Counted from the stretch's first letter, positions 54,469 to 64,000 are shown. The stretch is DNA of 64,000 nucleotides from Pseudomonas sp. v388 (GCF_003935425.1 NZ_RHQN01000001.1:806001-870000); one strand, 5' to 3'. Program-made: numbers and translations. Notes: a model not told the origin generated them from the sequence alone.

Positions 54469-55641
54469 TCAGGCCTGACCGCCCGGCTCGTCCTTCTCCT
54501 CTACCAGGCCCCATTCGGCCGGGTTGTCGCTGGAGCTCGCCACCGGCGGTGGCGGCGGCGTGGTCAGGCTCGACACGCCGTCCTCACTGTGCAGTTTGAG
54601 CCGCAGGCGTAGGTTGTTCTGCGAGTCGGCGTGTTTCAGCGCTTCTTCCTCGCTGATCGCCCCCTCCACCACCAGCTCGTACAATGCCGTGTCAAAGGTG
54701 CGCATCCCCAGGTTGGCGGATTTTTCCATGATGCCTTTGAGTTCGGTCAGCTGGTTGCGATGGATCAGGTCACGGACGGTGGGCGACCCCATCATCACCT
54801 CCACCGCAGCGCGACGCTTGCCATCGGTGGTCTTGACCAGCCGCTGGGAAACGAACGCCTTGAGGTTGTTGCCCAGGTCATGCAACAACTGGTCACGACG
54901 TTCTTCGGGAAAGAAGTTGATGATGCGGTCCAGCGCCTGGTTGGCGTTGTTGGCGTGCAGCGTGGAAATCGCCAGGTGCCCGGTGTCGGCAAAGGCCAGG
55001 GCGTGTTCCATGGTTTCCCGGTCACGGATCTCGCCGATCAGGATCACGTCCGGCGCCTGACGCAGGGTGTTTTTCAGGGCCGCGTGAAAGCTGCGGGTGT
55101 CGACGCCGACTTCGCGCTGGTTGACGATGGATTTCTTGTGCCGATGGATGAATTCCACCGGGTCTTCGATGGTGATGATATGCCCGCTGGCATGGCGGTT
55201 GCGGTAATCGATCAGCGAGGCCAGGGAGGTGGACTTGCCGGAACCGGTCGCGCCGACGAACAGCACCAGGCCGTGCTTCTCCATGATCACGTCGAGCAGC
55301 ACCGGCGGCAGGTGCAGGTCCTCGAAGCGCGGGATATCGAGCTTGATGTTGCGGGCCACGATGGAGACTTCGTTGCGCTGCATGAAAATGTTGATACGGA
55401 AACGCCCGATGCCGGCCAGCGACACCGCCAGGTTCATCTCCAGTTCGCGCTGGAATTCGAGCTTCTGCTCGTCATCCATCAGATCCTGGGCGATCTGCGC
55501 GACTTCGCCGGGCTTGAAGGTTTCGGTGCCCAGCGGCTTGAGCACGCCGTTGAACTTGGCACACGGCGGCGCGCCGGTGGACAGATAAAGATCCGAGCCG
55601 TCCTGGCTGGCCAGAATCTTCAACAACGCTGGAAAACCCAT
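54469..55641 (-). CDS. PilT/PilU-type type IV pilus retraction ATPase
   Basis: 390 residues, PilU-like length. Walker A GATGSGKST, the Asp box IRDRE, the His box (ISTLHANN) and Walker B LIGEIRDRE are present. It ends in a proline-rich acidic tail (TTPPPPPVASSSDNPAEW). It powers pilus disassembly during twitching. It is not next to pilT or other pilus genes here. ATG 55641 is preferred over TTG 55653. Confidence 0.85.
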   Translation of the reverse strand: MGFPALLKILASQDGSDLYLSTGAPPCAKFNGVLKPLGTETFKPGEVAQIAQDLMDDEQKLEFQRELEMNLAVSLAGIGRFRINIFMQRNEVSIVARNIKLDIPRFEDLHLPPVLLDVIMEKHGLVLFVGATGSGKSTSLASLIDYRNRHASGHIITIEDPVEFIHRHKKSIVNQREVGVDTRSFHAALKNTLRQAPDVILIGEIRDRETMEHALAFADTGHLAISTLHANNANQALDRIINFFPEERRDQLLHDLGNNLKAFVSQRLVKTTDGKRRAAVEVMMGSPTVRDLIHRNQLTELKGIMEKSANLGMRTFDTALYELVVEGAISEEEALKHADSQNNLRLRLKLHSEDGVSSLTTPPPPPVASSSDNPAEWGLVEEKDEPGGQA

Positions 55642-55715
55642 AATCGACACCAACTTCAGAATAAGCGTGAATGACAGGCATAATGGCAGCCTTTTTCCAC
55701 TGGTGATATTGCGAC

Positions 55716-55991
55716 ATGAAAGCCCAAGCCCGCCACATTCTGGTGAAGACTGCCGAAGAGGCCGAACAACTCAAGCAGCGCATCGCCAAGGGCGAGGCGT
55801 TCGATGTGCTGGCCAAAAAGCATTCCACCTGCCCATCCGGCAAGCGCGGCGGCGACCTGGGCGAAGTTCGCCCCGGCCAGATGGTCGGCGCCATCGACCA
55901 AGTGATCTTCAAGAAACCCCTGCGCACCGTACACGGGCCGATCAAGAGCAAATTCGGTTACCACCTGGTGCAGGTGTTTTACCGGGATTGA
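55716..55991 (+). CDS. Second single-domain parvulin (PpiC-like)
   Basis: 91 residues with the same signatures as the copy at 44351 (ARHILVKTAEEAEQLK, CPSGKRGGDLGEVRPGQMV, KFGYHLVQV). It is divergent from the PilU-like gene, 74 bases apart. Cytoplasmic; the pair may have distinct clients. Confidence 0.9.
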   Translation: MKAQARHILVKTAEEAEQLKQRIAKGEAFDVLAKKHSTCPSGKRGGDLGEVRPGQMVGAIDQVIFKKPLRTVHGPIKSKFGYHLVQVFYRD

Positions 55992-56002
55992 TGGTTTTGG
56001 CG

Positions 56003-56064
56003 TTCGCCAGCAAGCTGGCTCCCACAGATACCGCGCGGCCTATAGGAGCCAGCTCGCTGGCGAA
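56003..56064. repeat. REPIN: two inverted REP sequences
   Basis: ttcgccagcaagctggctcc and ggagccagctcgctggcgaa face each other about 20 bases apart, the doublet form of pseudomonad REP elements. It lies between the parvulin and pgm stops, both convergent to it. Confidence 0.85.
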
Positions 56065-56094
56065 ACGGCTTTCAAACCACGGCAAATGCCGCGC

Positions 56095-57741
56095 TTATTT
56101 CGGAGCAATCGCCCCATCCACCAATACCTGAGCTTCGGCCACCAGGCGCTTGAGGTGCTCTTCGCCGATGAAGCTTTCGGCGTAGATCTTGTAGATGTCT
56201 TCGGTGCCCGAAGGGCGTGCAGCGAACCAGCCGTTTTCGGTCATGACCTTCACACCGCCGAACGGCTGGTCGTTGCCCGGCGCGTTGCTCAGCACCGACT
56301 GGATCGGTTCGCCGGCCAGTTCGGTGGAGGTCACCTGATCTGGCGACAGCTTGCTCAACAGTGCTTTCTGCTGCGGATTGGCCTTGGCGTCGACGCGGGT
56401 CGAGAACGGTTCACCCAGTTCGTCGGTCATGCTGCGATACAGCTCGCTGGGGTCACGGCCCTGAGTGGCGGTGATTTCCGCCGCCAGCAATGCCGGAATC
56501 AGGCCGTCCTTGTCGGTGGTCCAGACCGTGCCGTCGCGGCGCAGGAACGACGCACCAGCGCTCTCTTCACCGCCAAAGCCCAGTGAACCGTCGAACAGCC
56601 CGTCAGCGAAATACTTGAAGCCCACCGGCACTTCATACAGGCGACGACCCAGACGTGCCGTAACCCGGTCGATCATGCCGCTGCTGACCACGGTCTTGCC
56701 CACCGCCGCGTCGGCGCGCCAGTCCGGGCGGTTCTGGAACAGATAGTCGATGGACACGGCCAGGTAACTGTTGGGGGTCATCAGCCCGCCGGTCGGGGTC
56801 ACGATGCCGTGGCGGTCGTGGTCCGGGTCGCAGGCGAAGGCGATCTGGTAGCGGTCTTTGAGGCCGATCAGGCTTTGCATCGCGTGGCTGGAGGATGGGT
56901 CCATGCGGATCTGGCCATCCCAGTCCACGCTCATGAAGCGGAAGGTGGCGTCGACGAACGGATTGACCACGTCCAGGTTCAGGCCGTAGTGCTCGCCGAT
57001 GGCCGACCAGTAGCGCACACCGGCGCCGCCCAGCGGGTCCACGCCCAGGCGCAGGCCGGCGTTACGGATCGCGTCCAGGTCGATGACATTCTTCAGGTCG
57101 GCCACGTAGGTGTTTACGTAGTCATGGCGGTGAGTGGTGTCGGCGCGCAGGGCCTTTTCATGGCTGATGCGCGAAACGCCCAGGACTTTCTCGGCCAGCA
57201 GCTCGTTGGCCTTGTTCTCGATCCACTTGGTGACATCGCTGTCGGCCGGGCCGCCATTGGGCGGGTTGTACTTGAAGCCACCGCTCTGCGGCGGATTGTG
57301 CGACGGGGTGATGACGATGCCGTCGGCCAGGCCCGAAGTCCGGCCACGGTTGTAGCAGATGATCGCGTGGGAAACGGCCGGCGTCGGGGTGTATTCGTCG
57401 CCTTCGGAGATCATCACCTGCACCCCGTTGGCGGCCAGCACTTCCAGCGCGGTGGCGGCGGCCGGTGTGGACAGTGCGTGGGTGTCGGCGCCGAGGAACA
57501 GCGGGCCGTCGATGCCCTTGGCCTGGCGATACAAGCAGATTGCCTGGCTGATCGCCAGGACGTGCCATTCGTTGAAGCTCAGCTCCAGCGACGTACCCCG
57601 GTGGCCGGACGTGCCGAAGGCCACGCGCTGGGTCGAAACCGACGCGTCCGGCTGACCGGTGTAATAAGCCGTGACCAGCCGCGGGATATCGACCAGTAAC
57701 TGCGCAGGTGCCAGCTTGCCGGCGAATGGACTGAGACTCAT
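56095..57741 (-). CDS. pgm: Phosphoglucomutase (alpha-D-glucose-phosphate-specific)
   Basis: 548 residues; [12 protein letters not shown] near residue 44, the phosphoserine loop [12 protein letters not shown], the metal loop DPDHDRHG and C-terminal phosphate loop [16 protein letters not shown] are all present. It interconverts glucose-1- and glucose-6-phosphate. ATG 57741 has ggaggt upstream. Confidence 0.95.
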   Translation of the reverse strand: MSLSPFAGKLAPAQLLVDIPRLVTAYYTGQPDASVSTQRVAFGTSGHRGTSLELSFNEWHVLAISQAICLYRQAKGIDGPLFLGADTHALSTPAAATALEVLAANGVQVMISEGDEYTPTPAVSHAIICYNRGRTSGLADGIVITPSHNPPQSGGFKYNPPNGGPADSDVTKWIENKANELLAEKVLGVSRISHEKALRADTTHRHDYVNTYVADLKNVIDLDAIRNAGLRLGVDPLGGAGVRYWSAIGEHYGLNLDVVNPFVDATFRFMSVDWDGQIRMDPSSSHAMQSLIGLKDRYQIAFACDPDHDRHGIVTPTGGLMTPNSYLAVSIDYLFQNRPDWRADAAVGKTVVSSGMIDRVTARLGRRLYEVPVGFKYFADGLFDGSLGFGGEESAGASFLRRDGTVWTTDKDGLIPALLAAEITATQGRDPSELYRSMTDELGEPFSTRVDAKANPQQKALLSKLSPDQVTSTELAGEPIQSVLSNAPGNDQPFGGVKVMTENGWFAARPSGTEDIYKIYAESFIGEEHLKRLVAEAQVLVDGAIAPK

Positions 57742-57866
57742 ACAAACCTCCATGGAGAAACGGTTTCGGAAGACAGAGCGCGGCGACCCGTACCAGGCCG
57801 CAACGCGGAAAATTCGAGGTGTGGCAGTTTACTGGCAGTTCGACCGCAACGCTTGTTTATCGATCC

Positions 57867-60218
57867 CTAAGTCTCTGATCGATCTAGCCGCCACCAGTCA
57901 GGCAGTAAATGTTGGACCTTGGGTTCGGCGAAACGGTCATCGATCAACATGACGACGCCCTGGTCGCTTTGACTGCGGATTACCCTGCCCGCTGCCTGGA
58001 CCACTTTCTGCACACCGGGGAAAAGGTAGGTGTAATCGTAGCCTGCGCCGTACAGCCCGGCCATGCGCTGTTTGAATTGCTCATTGACCGGGTTGAGCTG
58101 CGGCAGCCCCAGCGTGGCAATGAACGCACCGATCAAGCGCGCGCCGGGCAGATCGATGCCTTCGCCGAACGCGCCGCCCAGCACCGCGAAGCCGATGCCC
58201 CGGCTCTCAAGGGTGAAGCGGTCGAGAAAGCCCTGGCGCTCACCTTCACTCATGCCCCGCGCCTGCTGCCACAGGGTGATGTCCGGATGCTCGCGTTGCA
58301 GCAGCTCGGCCACCTGTTGCAGGTAATCGAAGCTGCTGAAAAACGCCAGGTAGTTGCCGGGCCGTTCGCGAAACGTGTCGGCCATCAGTGCGACGATCGG
58401 CGCCAGCGACGCCTGACGATGGGCAAAGCGCGTGGAGATGCGGCTGACGATACGCACATCCAGCTGCGCGTGGTGGAACGGCGACTCGACGTCGATCCAC
58501 GCGGTAGTGGCCGGCAGGCCCAGCAAGTCAGCGTAATACTGCCCAGGCCTGAGGGTTGCTGAGAACAGCACCGTGGTGCGCGCTGCCGTCAAGCGGGGCT
58601 GGATGAACTTGGCCGGCACCACATTGCGCAAGCTCAGGCGCGACAGGCTGCGACTGCGTCCAATGTCGCGCTTGGCAATGTCGAAGATGAAGTGTTCGTC
58701 GAACAGCTCGGCGATCCGCGCGAAACCGATGGCCTCGAAGTAGAAGTTCTGCAACGCGCCCTCTACCGCCTGCGGATGCTCGTTGAAGTAATCGCCCAGG
58801 GCGGTCATGCACAGGTTCAGGCTGTCGACGAACTTGATCGGCACGTCGCGGTACGCCTGGTAAGGCGCGATTTGCTCCTTGTGCAGCGCGTTCCACTGGC
58901 GATTGAGGCGGTCCAGAGGCTTCTTCAACACCACCGGAGCCGACTGGCGCAATTCGTTCAGACGCTGCTGGTCGAGACTGGCGCTGTACATGCTGCGCGT
59001 GCGCTCGACCATGTTGTGCGCCTCGTCCACCAGCACCGCGACGCGCCATTGATTGAGCTGGGCCAGGCCGAACAGCATGGCGCTCAGGTCGAAGTAATAG
59101 TTGTAGTCACCGATCACCACATCCGCCCAGCGCGCCAGCTCCTGGCTCAGGTAATACGGGCAGACCTGATGCTCCAGCGCCACCTCCCGCAGGCGGGCCT
59201 GGTCCAGCCTGGCAACCTGCACGGCGGCCAGTCGCGCAGCCGGCAAGCGATCATAAAAACCCTTGGCCAGTGGACAGGAATCGCCGTGACAGGCTTTGTC
59301 CGGATGCTCGCAGGCCTTGTCCCGCGCCACCAGTTCCAGCACGCGAAGATTGAGCTGCGGCGCGCTTTCGCCGATCACCGTCAGCGCGTCCAGCGCCAGT
59401 TTGCGGCCGGGGGTCTTGGCGGTCAGGAAAAACACCTTGTCCAGCTTTTGCCCGGGCCGGGCCTTGAGCAGGGGAAACAAGGTGCCGATGGTCTTGCCGA
59501 TCCCGGTTGGCGCCTGGGCCATCAGGCAACGCCCGGTGCTGGCGGCCTTGTACACCGATTCGGCGAGGGTACGCTGCCCGGTGCGAAATTCAGGGTGAGG
59601 GAACGCCAGCCCGAGCAGTCCTTGATCGAGCTCGCGCCGGTGTTTGAGCTCCTGCCGCGCCCACTGCAGAAATACCTCGCATTGCCGGGTAAAGAACTCG
59701 CCCAGGGTTTCGGCCCGGTAGTGCTCGCGCAGCACGGTTTCCCGCTCGGTGACGATGTTGAAATACACCAGCGCCAGGGTCACTTCACTCAGTTGTAACT
59801 GTCGGCATAGCAACCAGCCGTAGACCTTGACCTGCGCCCAGTGCAGTTGCCGATGGTTGGCGGGGATGGCGTCGAACTCCCCCCGGTAGGTTTTCACCTC
59901 TTCCAGCTGATTGCCGGCGGCATCATAGCCATCCGCCCTGCCCCGGACCCGCAGCTCGCGATAGTCGCCGCTCAACGACACCTCGGCCTGATAATCGGCA
60001 CTGCGCCGCGACGCCACCGTGCGATGTCCAGCGATCCCTTCCTGAGCGGTGGGCGATGGCGTGAAACGCAGGTCCAGGTCGCCGATCTTGGCGGTGAACT
60101 CGCACAGCGCCCGCACCGCCACGACGTAGCAATCGGCCTCGGCCTCTATACCAGCGGTGGCTTCAGGTGCAACGGATGCGGGGCTGGTGTCGGGATCGAT
60201 GGGGATCGTGAGGGTCAC
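57867..60218 (-). CDS. XPD/DinG-type DNA helicase fused to a PD-(D/E)xK nuclease-like domain
   Basis: 783 residues from GTG 60218 (TTG 60317 gives a longer unlikely N terminus). The first about 200 residues hold GRADGYD...EEVKTY, the D...ExK pattern of RecB/Cas4-like nucleases. The helicase part has Walker A PTGIGKT, four Cys for a 4Fe-4S cluster (CEHPDKACHGDSC, CPYY), DEAH and QAAGRVIRS motifs. Likely acts in repair of structured DNA. It begins 106 bases downstream of the MocR gene. Confidence 0.82.
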   Translation of the reverse strand: MTLTIPIDPDTSPASVAPEATAGIEAEADCYVVAVRALCEFTAKIGDLDLRFTPSPTAQEGIAGHRTVASRRSADYQAEVSLSGDYRELRVRGRADGYDAAGNQLEEVKTYRGEFDAIPANHRQLHWAQVKVYGWLLCRQLQLSEVTLALVYFNIVTERETVLREHYRAETLGEFFTRQCEVFLQWARQELKHRRELDQGLLGLAFPHPEFRTGQRTLAESVYKAASTGRCLMAQAPTGIGKTIGTLFPLLKARPGQKLDKVFFLTAKTPGRKLALDALTVIGESAPQLNLRVLELVARDKACEHPDKACHGDSCPLAKGFYDRLPAARLAAVQVARLDQARLREVALEHQVCPYYLSQELARWADVVIGDYNYYFDLSAMLFGLAQLNQWRVAVLVDEAHNMVERTRSMYSASLDQQRLNELRQSAPVVLKKPLDRLNRQWNALHKEQIAPYQAYRDVPIKFVDSLNLCMTALGDYFNEHPQAVEGALQNFYFEAIGFARIAELFDEHFIFDIAKRDIGRSRSLSRLSLRNVVPAKFIQPRLTAARTTVLFSATLRPGQYYADLLGLPATTAWIDVESPFHHAQLDVRIVSRISTRFAHRQASLAPIVALMADTFRERPGNYLAFFSSFDYLQQVAELLQREHPDITLWQQARGMSEGERQGFLDRFTLESRGIGFAVLGGAFGEGIDLPGARLIGAFIATLGLPQLNPVNEQFKQRMAGLYGAGYDYTYLFPGVQKVVQAAGRVIRSQSDQGVVMLIDDRFAEPKVQHLLPDWWRLDRSET

Positions 60219-60323
60219 TGCGCGGGAAAACCATGGGCTGGCGGTACTGGATGGGCGTACAGATACCAGCCCGGACCCGCCTGTGGCAAATACAAATGGA
60301 TCGACGGCCTGTATCAATCACCC

Positions 60324-61727
60324 TCATGGTCGGCGCGCCTGGCGCAACGCGTCACCCAGCGCCGTGAGCAAGCGCGGCAAATCCTGGCGCCAATCGACGG
60401 TATAGCTGATGCGCAGGTGCTGGGCGTGCAGCCCGCCGAGGCTGAACAGTTCGCCGGGGGTGGTGACGATGCGTTGCTGCAACAGATTGCGGTACACCGC
60501 GCGCATGTCCACGCGATGCGTGCTCTGCGCCCAGATCGCGCCGCCGCCTTCGGGGGTCTGATAATGGATCAGCGCTCCCAGATGCTCGTCCAGCAGCTGC
60601 GCCATGGCCAGCATGCGCTGTGACAGTAACTGCCGCAGCTGGTGCAAATGTTCGTCGAGCCGTCCGCTGCTGCATAGCCGGGCAATGGCTTTCTGACGCA
60701 GCGGTGGGATCTCGAATGCGCGCAGCAGAAAGTAGTGCTGCCACTGAACCGGAAACTGACGACACAGCAGGTAGCCATAGGGGGCTTCCGGACTCAGGGT
60801 CTTGTCGAACGCGCCGACGATCAACAGCCGCTGCGGGTCGATCAGGTCCCGCAACCGGGTACGACCCACGACAAAGGCCAGGTCACCGTGGCTGTCGTTC
60901 TCCATGACCCAGACCTGATGACTATTGAGCACCTGCGCCACGGCCTGTCGGTTGCGCAGTGGCAGGCTACTGCCTCGCACCGGATTGATCGAGGATGACA
61001 GGATCGCCAGCCCGACCGGCGCCTGGTGCAGCAACTGGTCCAGTTGCTGCACGTTGATGGCGCCGCCGGCATCCAGCGGCAGCTCGACCACTTGCACGCC
61101 GAGCGACTGCAACAGGCGCAACAGCGCCCACGGGCACGGGGATTCCACCAGCACCGTGGCGCCGCGCAGCTGCAGGATCTCTACCGCCGCCTTGAGCATG
61201 CCCAGCAGGTCGGGGCCGACGTAGACGTTCTCGGGATACCAGCAGCGCTGCGCATCACAGGTGTAGCGTGCGGCCAGCGCGATGCGCAGTTCCAGGTCGC
61301 CGAAAGGCTGGAAGCCTGGGTCCAGCGGCCGCGGACAATGCCGAAGCAGCTCGCGCTCGATCACCAGCAACTGGCCTTGCAGGGACTGCAGTAAAGTCGG
61401 TTCGTCGTTGCCTAGCAGCGCCATGCCGGGACGCCGTGCATGGCGGTAGAACAGGTCCATCGGACTGTCTTCGGCGGCTTCCGTCAGCGGCTCATCGCCG
61501 GCACTGACCGGCACCGCAAAGTAGCCCGACTTGGGCACCGAGCATACCCGTCCTTCTTTCTCCAGCAACGCGTAGGCGCTCTGTATGGTGGAGATCGAAA
61601 CCCGCAGGCGGCGCGCCAACTGACGCAGCGACGGCAGCTTCCTGGTGGAGTCGGCCTGCACCTCGTTGACCAGGCGCACGATGTAGCGATAGACCGCCTG
61701 ATAGGCGAAGTCGGTTTTATTATTCAT
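60324..61727 (-). CDS. MocR/PdxR-type regulator (GntR helix-turn-helix plus aminotransferase-like domain)
   Basis: 467 residues. N-terminal winged helix (KLPSLRQLARRLRVSISTIQ) joined to a fold-type-I aminotransferase-like domain. The PLP-Lys position should lie near GAFDKTLSPEAPYG. These regulators sense PLP or amino-acid ligands. The neighbouring upstream gene, 129 bases away on the same strand, is a PP-loop ATPase, which may be its target. Confidence 0.82.
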   Translation of the reverse strand: MNNKTDFAYQAVYRYIVRLVNEVQADSTRKLPSLRQLARRLRVSISTIQSAYALLEKEGRVCSVPKSGYFAVPVSAGDEPLTEAAEDSPMDLFYRHARRPGMALLGNDEPTLLQSLQGQLLVIERELLRHCPRPLDPGFQPFGDLELRIALAARYTCDAQRCWYPENVYVGPDLLGMLKAAVEILQLRGATVLVESPCPWALLRLLQSLGVQVVELPLDAGGAINVQQLDQLLHQAPVGLAILSSSINPVRGSSLPLRNRQAVAQVLNSHQVWVMENDSHGDLAFVVGRTRLRDLIDPQRLLIVGAFDKTLSPEAPYGYLLCRQFPVQWQHYFLLRAFEIPPLRQKAIARLCSSGRLDEHLHQLRQLLSQRMLAMAQLLDEHLGALIHYQTPEGGGAIWAQSTHRVDMRAVYRNLLQQRIVTTPGELFSLGGLHAQHLRISYTVDWRQDLPRLLTALGDALRQARRP

Positions 61728-61856
61728 GGCACAACTTACTCATGGAGCAGCCGAGCGCATCGGCGAGTGCACGCAAAGACAACGGCGCAAAGGCAACTGC
61801 CGGTACGGGCAGCCGCCATTGCCGATGACGAAAGGGGGGTTAAACAGCGAGTGGGC

Positions 61857-63359
61857 TCAGCGCCCGGACACGACCTCGACGGTCGCCTGCCCGGTCAGCG
61901 GATCGACCGTGCGGATGCGGCACTTGTCCGGGTCCGAGGCGCGGATCCGGGCGATGATCGAGTGGGTATCGCTGAAGTCCACCCGCTGTTTGCGGTAGAG
62001 CGCATTCAACCCCTTGAGGCTCATGCCGCTGATATCGGTCAGCCATTGCAGCACCTGATCCGGCGCGCCACTGCCTTGCAGCGCCTTGTGCAGGTCCGGC
62101 AGGGCCACCAGCATGCCCGGATGACAGCGGCGCAGGAAAGTTTCCAGCTCGCGGCCCTGGTCCACGAACGGCGAGAACAGCATGCACACCAGTTGCGACT
62201 CGTTCAGGCCGAAGCCCTCCTGGGCATAGCTTGCCGCCAGTTCGCGCCGCGCTTCCAGGCGCTCGGCGCCGCGGTACGCGCCCAGCGCCTGCTCTATCAG
62301 CCGGGGCGGCATCTGCTTGCGCCGCATCAGCCTGTTCGCCAGTTCCAGGTATTCGGCGATACCGTCGGCGTAGCTTCGCTGCTGCAGGTACTGGGCCTTG
62401 AGCCCGCGCATATGCGCCATCAGCAACGGGTTGGCGCAGTCCGATTCGCTGAAGCTGAAGGCCAGGTCATCGAAGCGAAAACCGAGGAATTCAGTCAGCA
62501 GGTTCCAGTGCTCATCGACCTTGCAACTGACCAGATCGGCGATGGGCACCAGCGCCGGCAGCGTGCCCCGATTGCCCTGCAAAAGGGGGCGCGGCGCCTG
62601 GCCGCCACCTTCATCGTCGTCGGCGTACAACGCCTGATGCCAGGCCTGGCCGATGCCCTCCACCAGACGCAACGCGCCGCCCAGGCTCTGTGTCGCCCAG
62701 CGGCCGCCCTGGCCATTGCCTTGAGCCAGCCGCGCCAGCCAGGTGGCGTAGTGTTTCTGTTCCTTGCGCGCATCACCGCTGACCAGCGCATCCACACCGG
62801 CGCCCGAGGACGCCGCGCGCCCCAGGAAATCCGCCAGGTTCAGGTAGCAACGGGTACAGAACGTACTGCGCCCGTCGCCTGCCGACAGATGCCCGGCCAC
62901 CAGCATGTCCGAACGGTTCTGTTCCCGTCCGGCGCTGGACAGCGGCAGGTCCCGCTCGAAGGCCTGGGTGTACTGGTTGTCCATGACCAGCATTTCGACA
63001 CGCGGGTCGTCGTACAGAAACAAGGCCGAGTAGGTGCGATGGATATTGTCCATCACGGCCGGCGTGATGCCCACGTGGCGCAGGGTGGCGACTCGCAGCT
63101 TGAAGGTGCCCGGCGCGCGGCAGGCAATGCTCAGTTGCGCGGCGCGCATGAAGGCCAGGGTGTAGGCGCTGTCCTTGCCGCCGCCGAAGGTCACCAGCGC
63201 CTTGAAACTGGAGATTCGCTCGATGCCGCCCGCCGCCACGATCAGGCGCTGGATCAGCAACTGCAATGCGGTACGTTCAGCGCGCGTGAAGTAACCCAAC
63301 AGGCGTTGCAGCACTTGTTGGTAGACATAATTCATCGCTTGCTCGTGGATAGTGCTCAT
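61857..63359 (-). CDS. Orphan PP-loop ATP pyrophosphatase-like protein
   Basis: 500 residues. The PP-loop is clear: VTFGGGKDSAYTLAF (about residues 55-69), the SGGxDS motif in variant GGGKDS. A Cys-x2-Cys pair in FCTRCYLNL suggests metal or sulfur chemistry, as in tRNA thiolases. The helical C-terminal half has no pattern I recognise. Such enzymes adenylate a carbonyl or carboxylate before nucleophilic or sulfur attack. The substrate is unknown; it stands apart from any tRNA-modification gene. Confidence 0.65.
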   Translation of the reverse strand: MSTIHEQAMNYVYQQVLQRLLGYFTRAERTALQLLIQRLIVAAGGIERISSFKALVTFGGGKDSAYTLAFMRAAQLSIACRAPGTFKLRVATLRHVGITPAVMDNIHRTYSALFLYDDPRVEMLVMDNQYTQAFERDLPLSSAGREQNRSDMLVAGHLSAGDGRSTFCTRCYLNLADFLGRAASSGAGVDALVSGDARKEQKHYATWLARLAQGNGQGGRWATQSLGGALRLVEGIGQAWHQALYADDDEGGGQAPRPLLQGNRGTLPALVPIADLVSCKVDEHWNLLTEFLGFRFDDLAFSFSESDCANPLLMAHMRGLKAQYLQQRSYADGIAEYLELANRLMRRKQMPPRLIEQALGAYRGAERLEARRELAASYAQEGFGLNESQLVCMLFSPFVDQGRELETFLRRCHPGMLVALPDLHKALQGSGAPDQVLQWLTDISGMSLKGLNALYRKQRVDFSDTHSIIARIRASDPDKCRIRTVDPLTGQATVEVVSGR

Positions 63360-63918
63360 CGTGTCTTGCCCACCCTTGGTTGTAGACGCGGCGCGGCGTC
63401 GGGGCGGTGATGGATATCAGGTTGGCAACCGGGTTTATAATCGCGCATGACTCATTCCCTGAGTAATAATTACCCAACTATTATCAGTATCTTCCCGGCG
63501 ATTACAATGCACAGATACCGGGCAAAAACAGTACAGCTGCGCGTATTATCAGGCGCGCCGAAAACACTTTGTTTAATCACCTTCCAGACACCGCACGCCG
63601 GGCAAACCCCTTGCCCACGCGGGCATCAAGCCAGTCCCCGGCGTCCGCAGCCGCGTGGCAGACACCCGCCACCGAAAGTTCAAACGGACGCTCGTTCGGC
63701 GCAGGCGACCCACGCCTGCGTGGCAATACTTCGCCTGAGTAGGAATGCCGCCATTTCACAATGGCGGCATTTACCGCCGCCGATAAACACGATTCATCGG
63801 CTGATTAAACGCGCACTCTTTATCCCGGCAAAGTTTAAACTTTCCATCCACCTGGCTTTTCAATCGGCCATAAAAAAAGCCTTCCGCAGGTGGAAGGCTT
63901 TCAAGACCTGAGTAACGA
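63360..63918. other. Gap between the PP-loop gene and the quinone-reductase-like gene
   Basis: 559 bases with no convincing gene. It contains the promoter region of the PP-loop gene, AT-rich patches around 63455-63500, and the terminator of the right-edge gene. Open frames here are read-through of G+C-biased sequence. Confidence 0.4.
63872..63900 (-). terminator. Terminator of the right-edge gene
   Basis: aagccttcc / ggaaggctt stem; on the minus strand it is followed by a T run (the aaaaaaa at 63872-63878). Confidence 0.85.
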
Positions 63919-64000
63919 TTATTCGGCGTCGGCGGCAAGTTCAAGCACCGCACGGCCACCGATGGGGCAGTTGTCCATGTAACGGTGCGCCTGGACGACC
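63919..64000 (-). CDS. Partial: C-terminal end of a quinone-reductase/zinc-type alcohol dehydrogenase-like protein
   Basis: The last 26 codons read QAHRYMDNCPIGGRAVLEL and AADAE before TAA. AHRYM...G+.VL is the standard C terminus of NADPH:quinone reductase-like MDR enzymes. The rest lies beyond the window. Short stretch, so the call is provisional. Confidence 0.6.
   Translation of the reverse strand, partial: VVQAHRYMDNCPIGGRAVLELAADAE

Noticed and set aside
61440-63410. Plus-strand frame of 656 codons
   Set aside because: Spans the mirror of two genes and the gap between them; no recognisable domain or RBS.
63447-63911. Plus-strand frame of 154 codons at the right edge
   Set aside because: Runs into a minus-strand terminator; low-complexity composition; no RBS.

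Overview
The window looks like chromosome from a fluorescent or syringae-lineage Pseudomonas. The gacA-uvrC-pgsA-tRNA-Gly-tRNA-Cys block, the high G+C with few spurious stops, REP-type hairpins (gcgagcaggctcgc, gccagcaagctggc), the 3-hydroxybutyrate locus and the pfe-type ferric-enterobactin locus all fit this genus. Species cannot be fixed from the sequence alone.

Layout. 0-4.1 kb: small redox enzymes and an acetolactate-synthase-type TPP enzyme. 4.6-11.3 kb: iron acquisition, with a two-component system (pfeRS), its TonB receptor (pfeA) and three inner-membrane genes (DUF3649, PepSY reductase-like, DUF3325). 11.3-14.0 kb: LysR regulator, RidA-like protein and Gfo/Idh/MocA oxidoreductase. 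14.2-26.4 kb: one tightly packed minus-strand operon of ten genes that I read as an uncharacterised N-N-bond (hydrazine-type) natural-product pathway. Its genes are a cupin, a free-standing MetRS-like protein, a DadA/ThiO-like flavoenzyme, a leaderless periplasmic-binding-fold protein, an N-hydroxylating monooxygenase, an SbnA-SbnB fusion for 2,3-diaminopropionate, a second FAD/NAD(P) protein, a LysE exporter, an iron alcohol dehydrogenase and a beta-lactamase-fold hydrolase. A strong Fur box and a candidate small RNA lie just upstream. 26.9-34.6 kb: tyrosine recombinase, acuI/acuR with two matching operators, nitronate monooxygenase, modABC behind a ModE box, and topoisomerase IB.

34.6-42.5 kb: an XRE regulator, tRNA-Leu, an accessory stretch of small orphan genes, tRNA-Cys and tRNA-Gly, then pgsA, uvrC and gacA. 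These are followed by a second, closely related XRE regulator divergent from a BcepMu-gp16-like small DNA-binding gene. 42.7-44.3 kb: a DAHP synthase behind an aromatic-rich leader peptide, an intrinsic terminator and a second aromatic-rich leader ORF. 44.3-50.4 kb: a parvulin and the yejABEF-type peptide importer. 50.4-54.5 kb: a MITE-like repeat, then a sigma-54 activator, GntP permease and 3-hydroxybutyrate dehydrogenase. 54.5-64 kb: a PilT/PilU-type ATPase, a second parvulin, pgm, a nuclease-helicase, a MocR regulator, an orphan PP-loop ATPase and the end of a quinone-reductase-like gene.

How the genes work together. The clearest functional modules are enterobactin-iron sensing and uptake, molybdate uptake, aromatic amino-acid entry control and 3-hydroxybutyrate use. 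The 14-26 kb operon is the most interesting. An N-hydroxylated amine made by the monooxygenase would be joined to an amino acid by the cupin/MetRS-like pair, then released oxidatively by the flavoenzyme. Diaminopropionate would be an additional building block and LysE the exporter.
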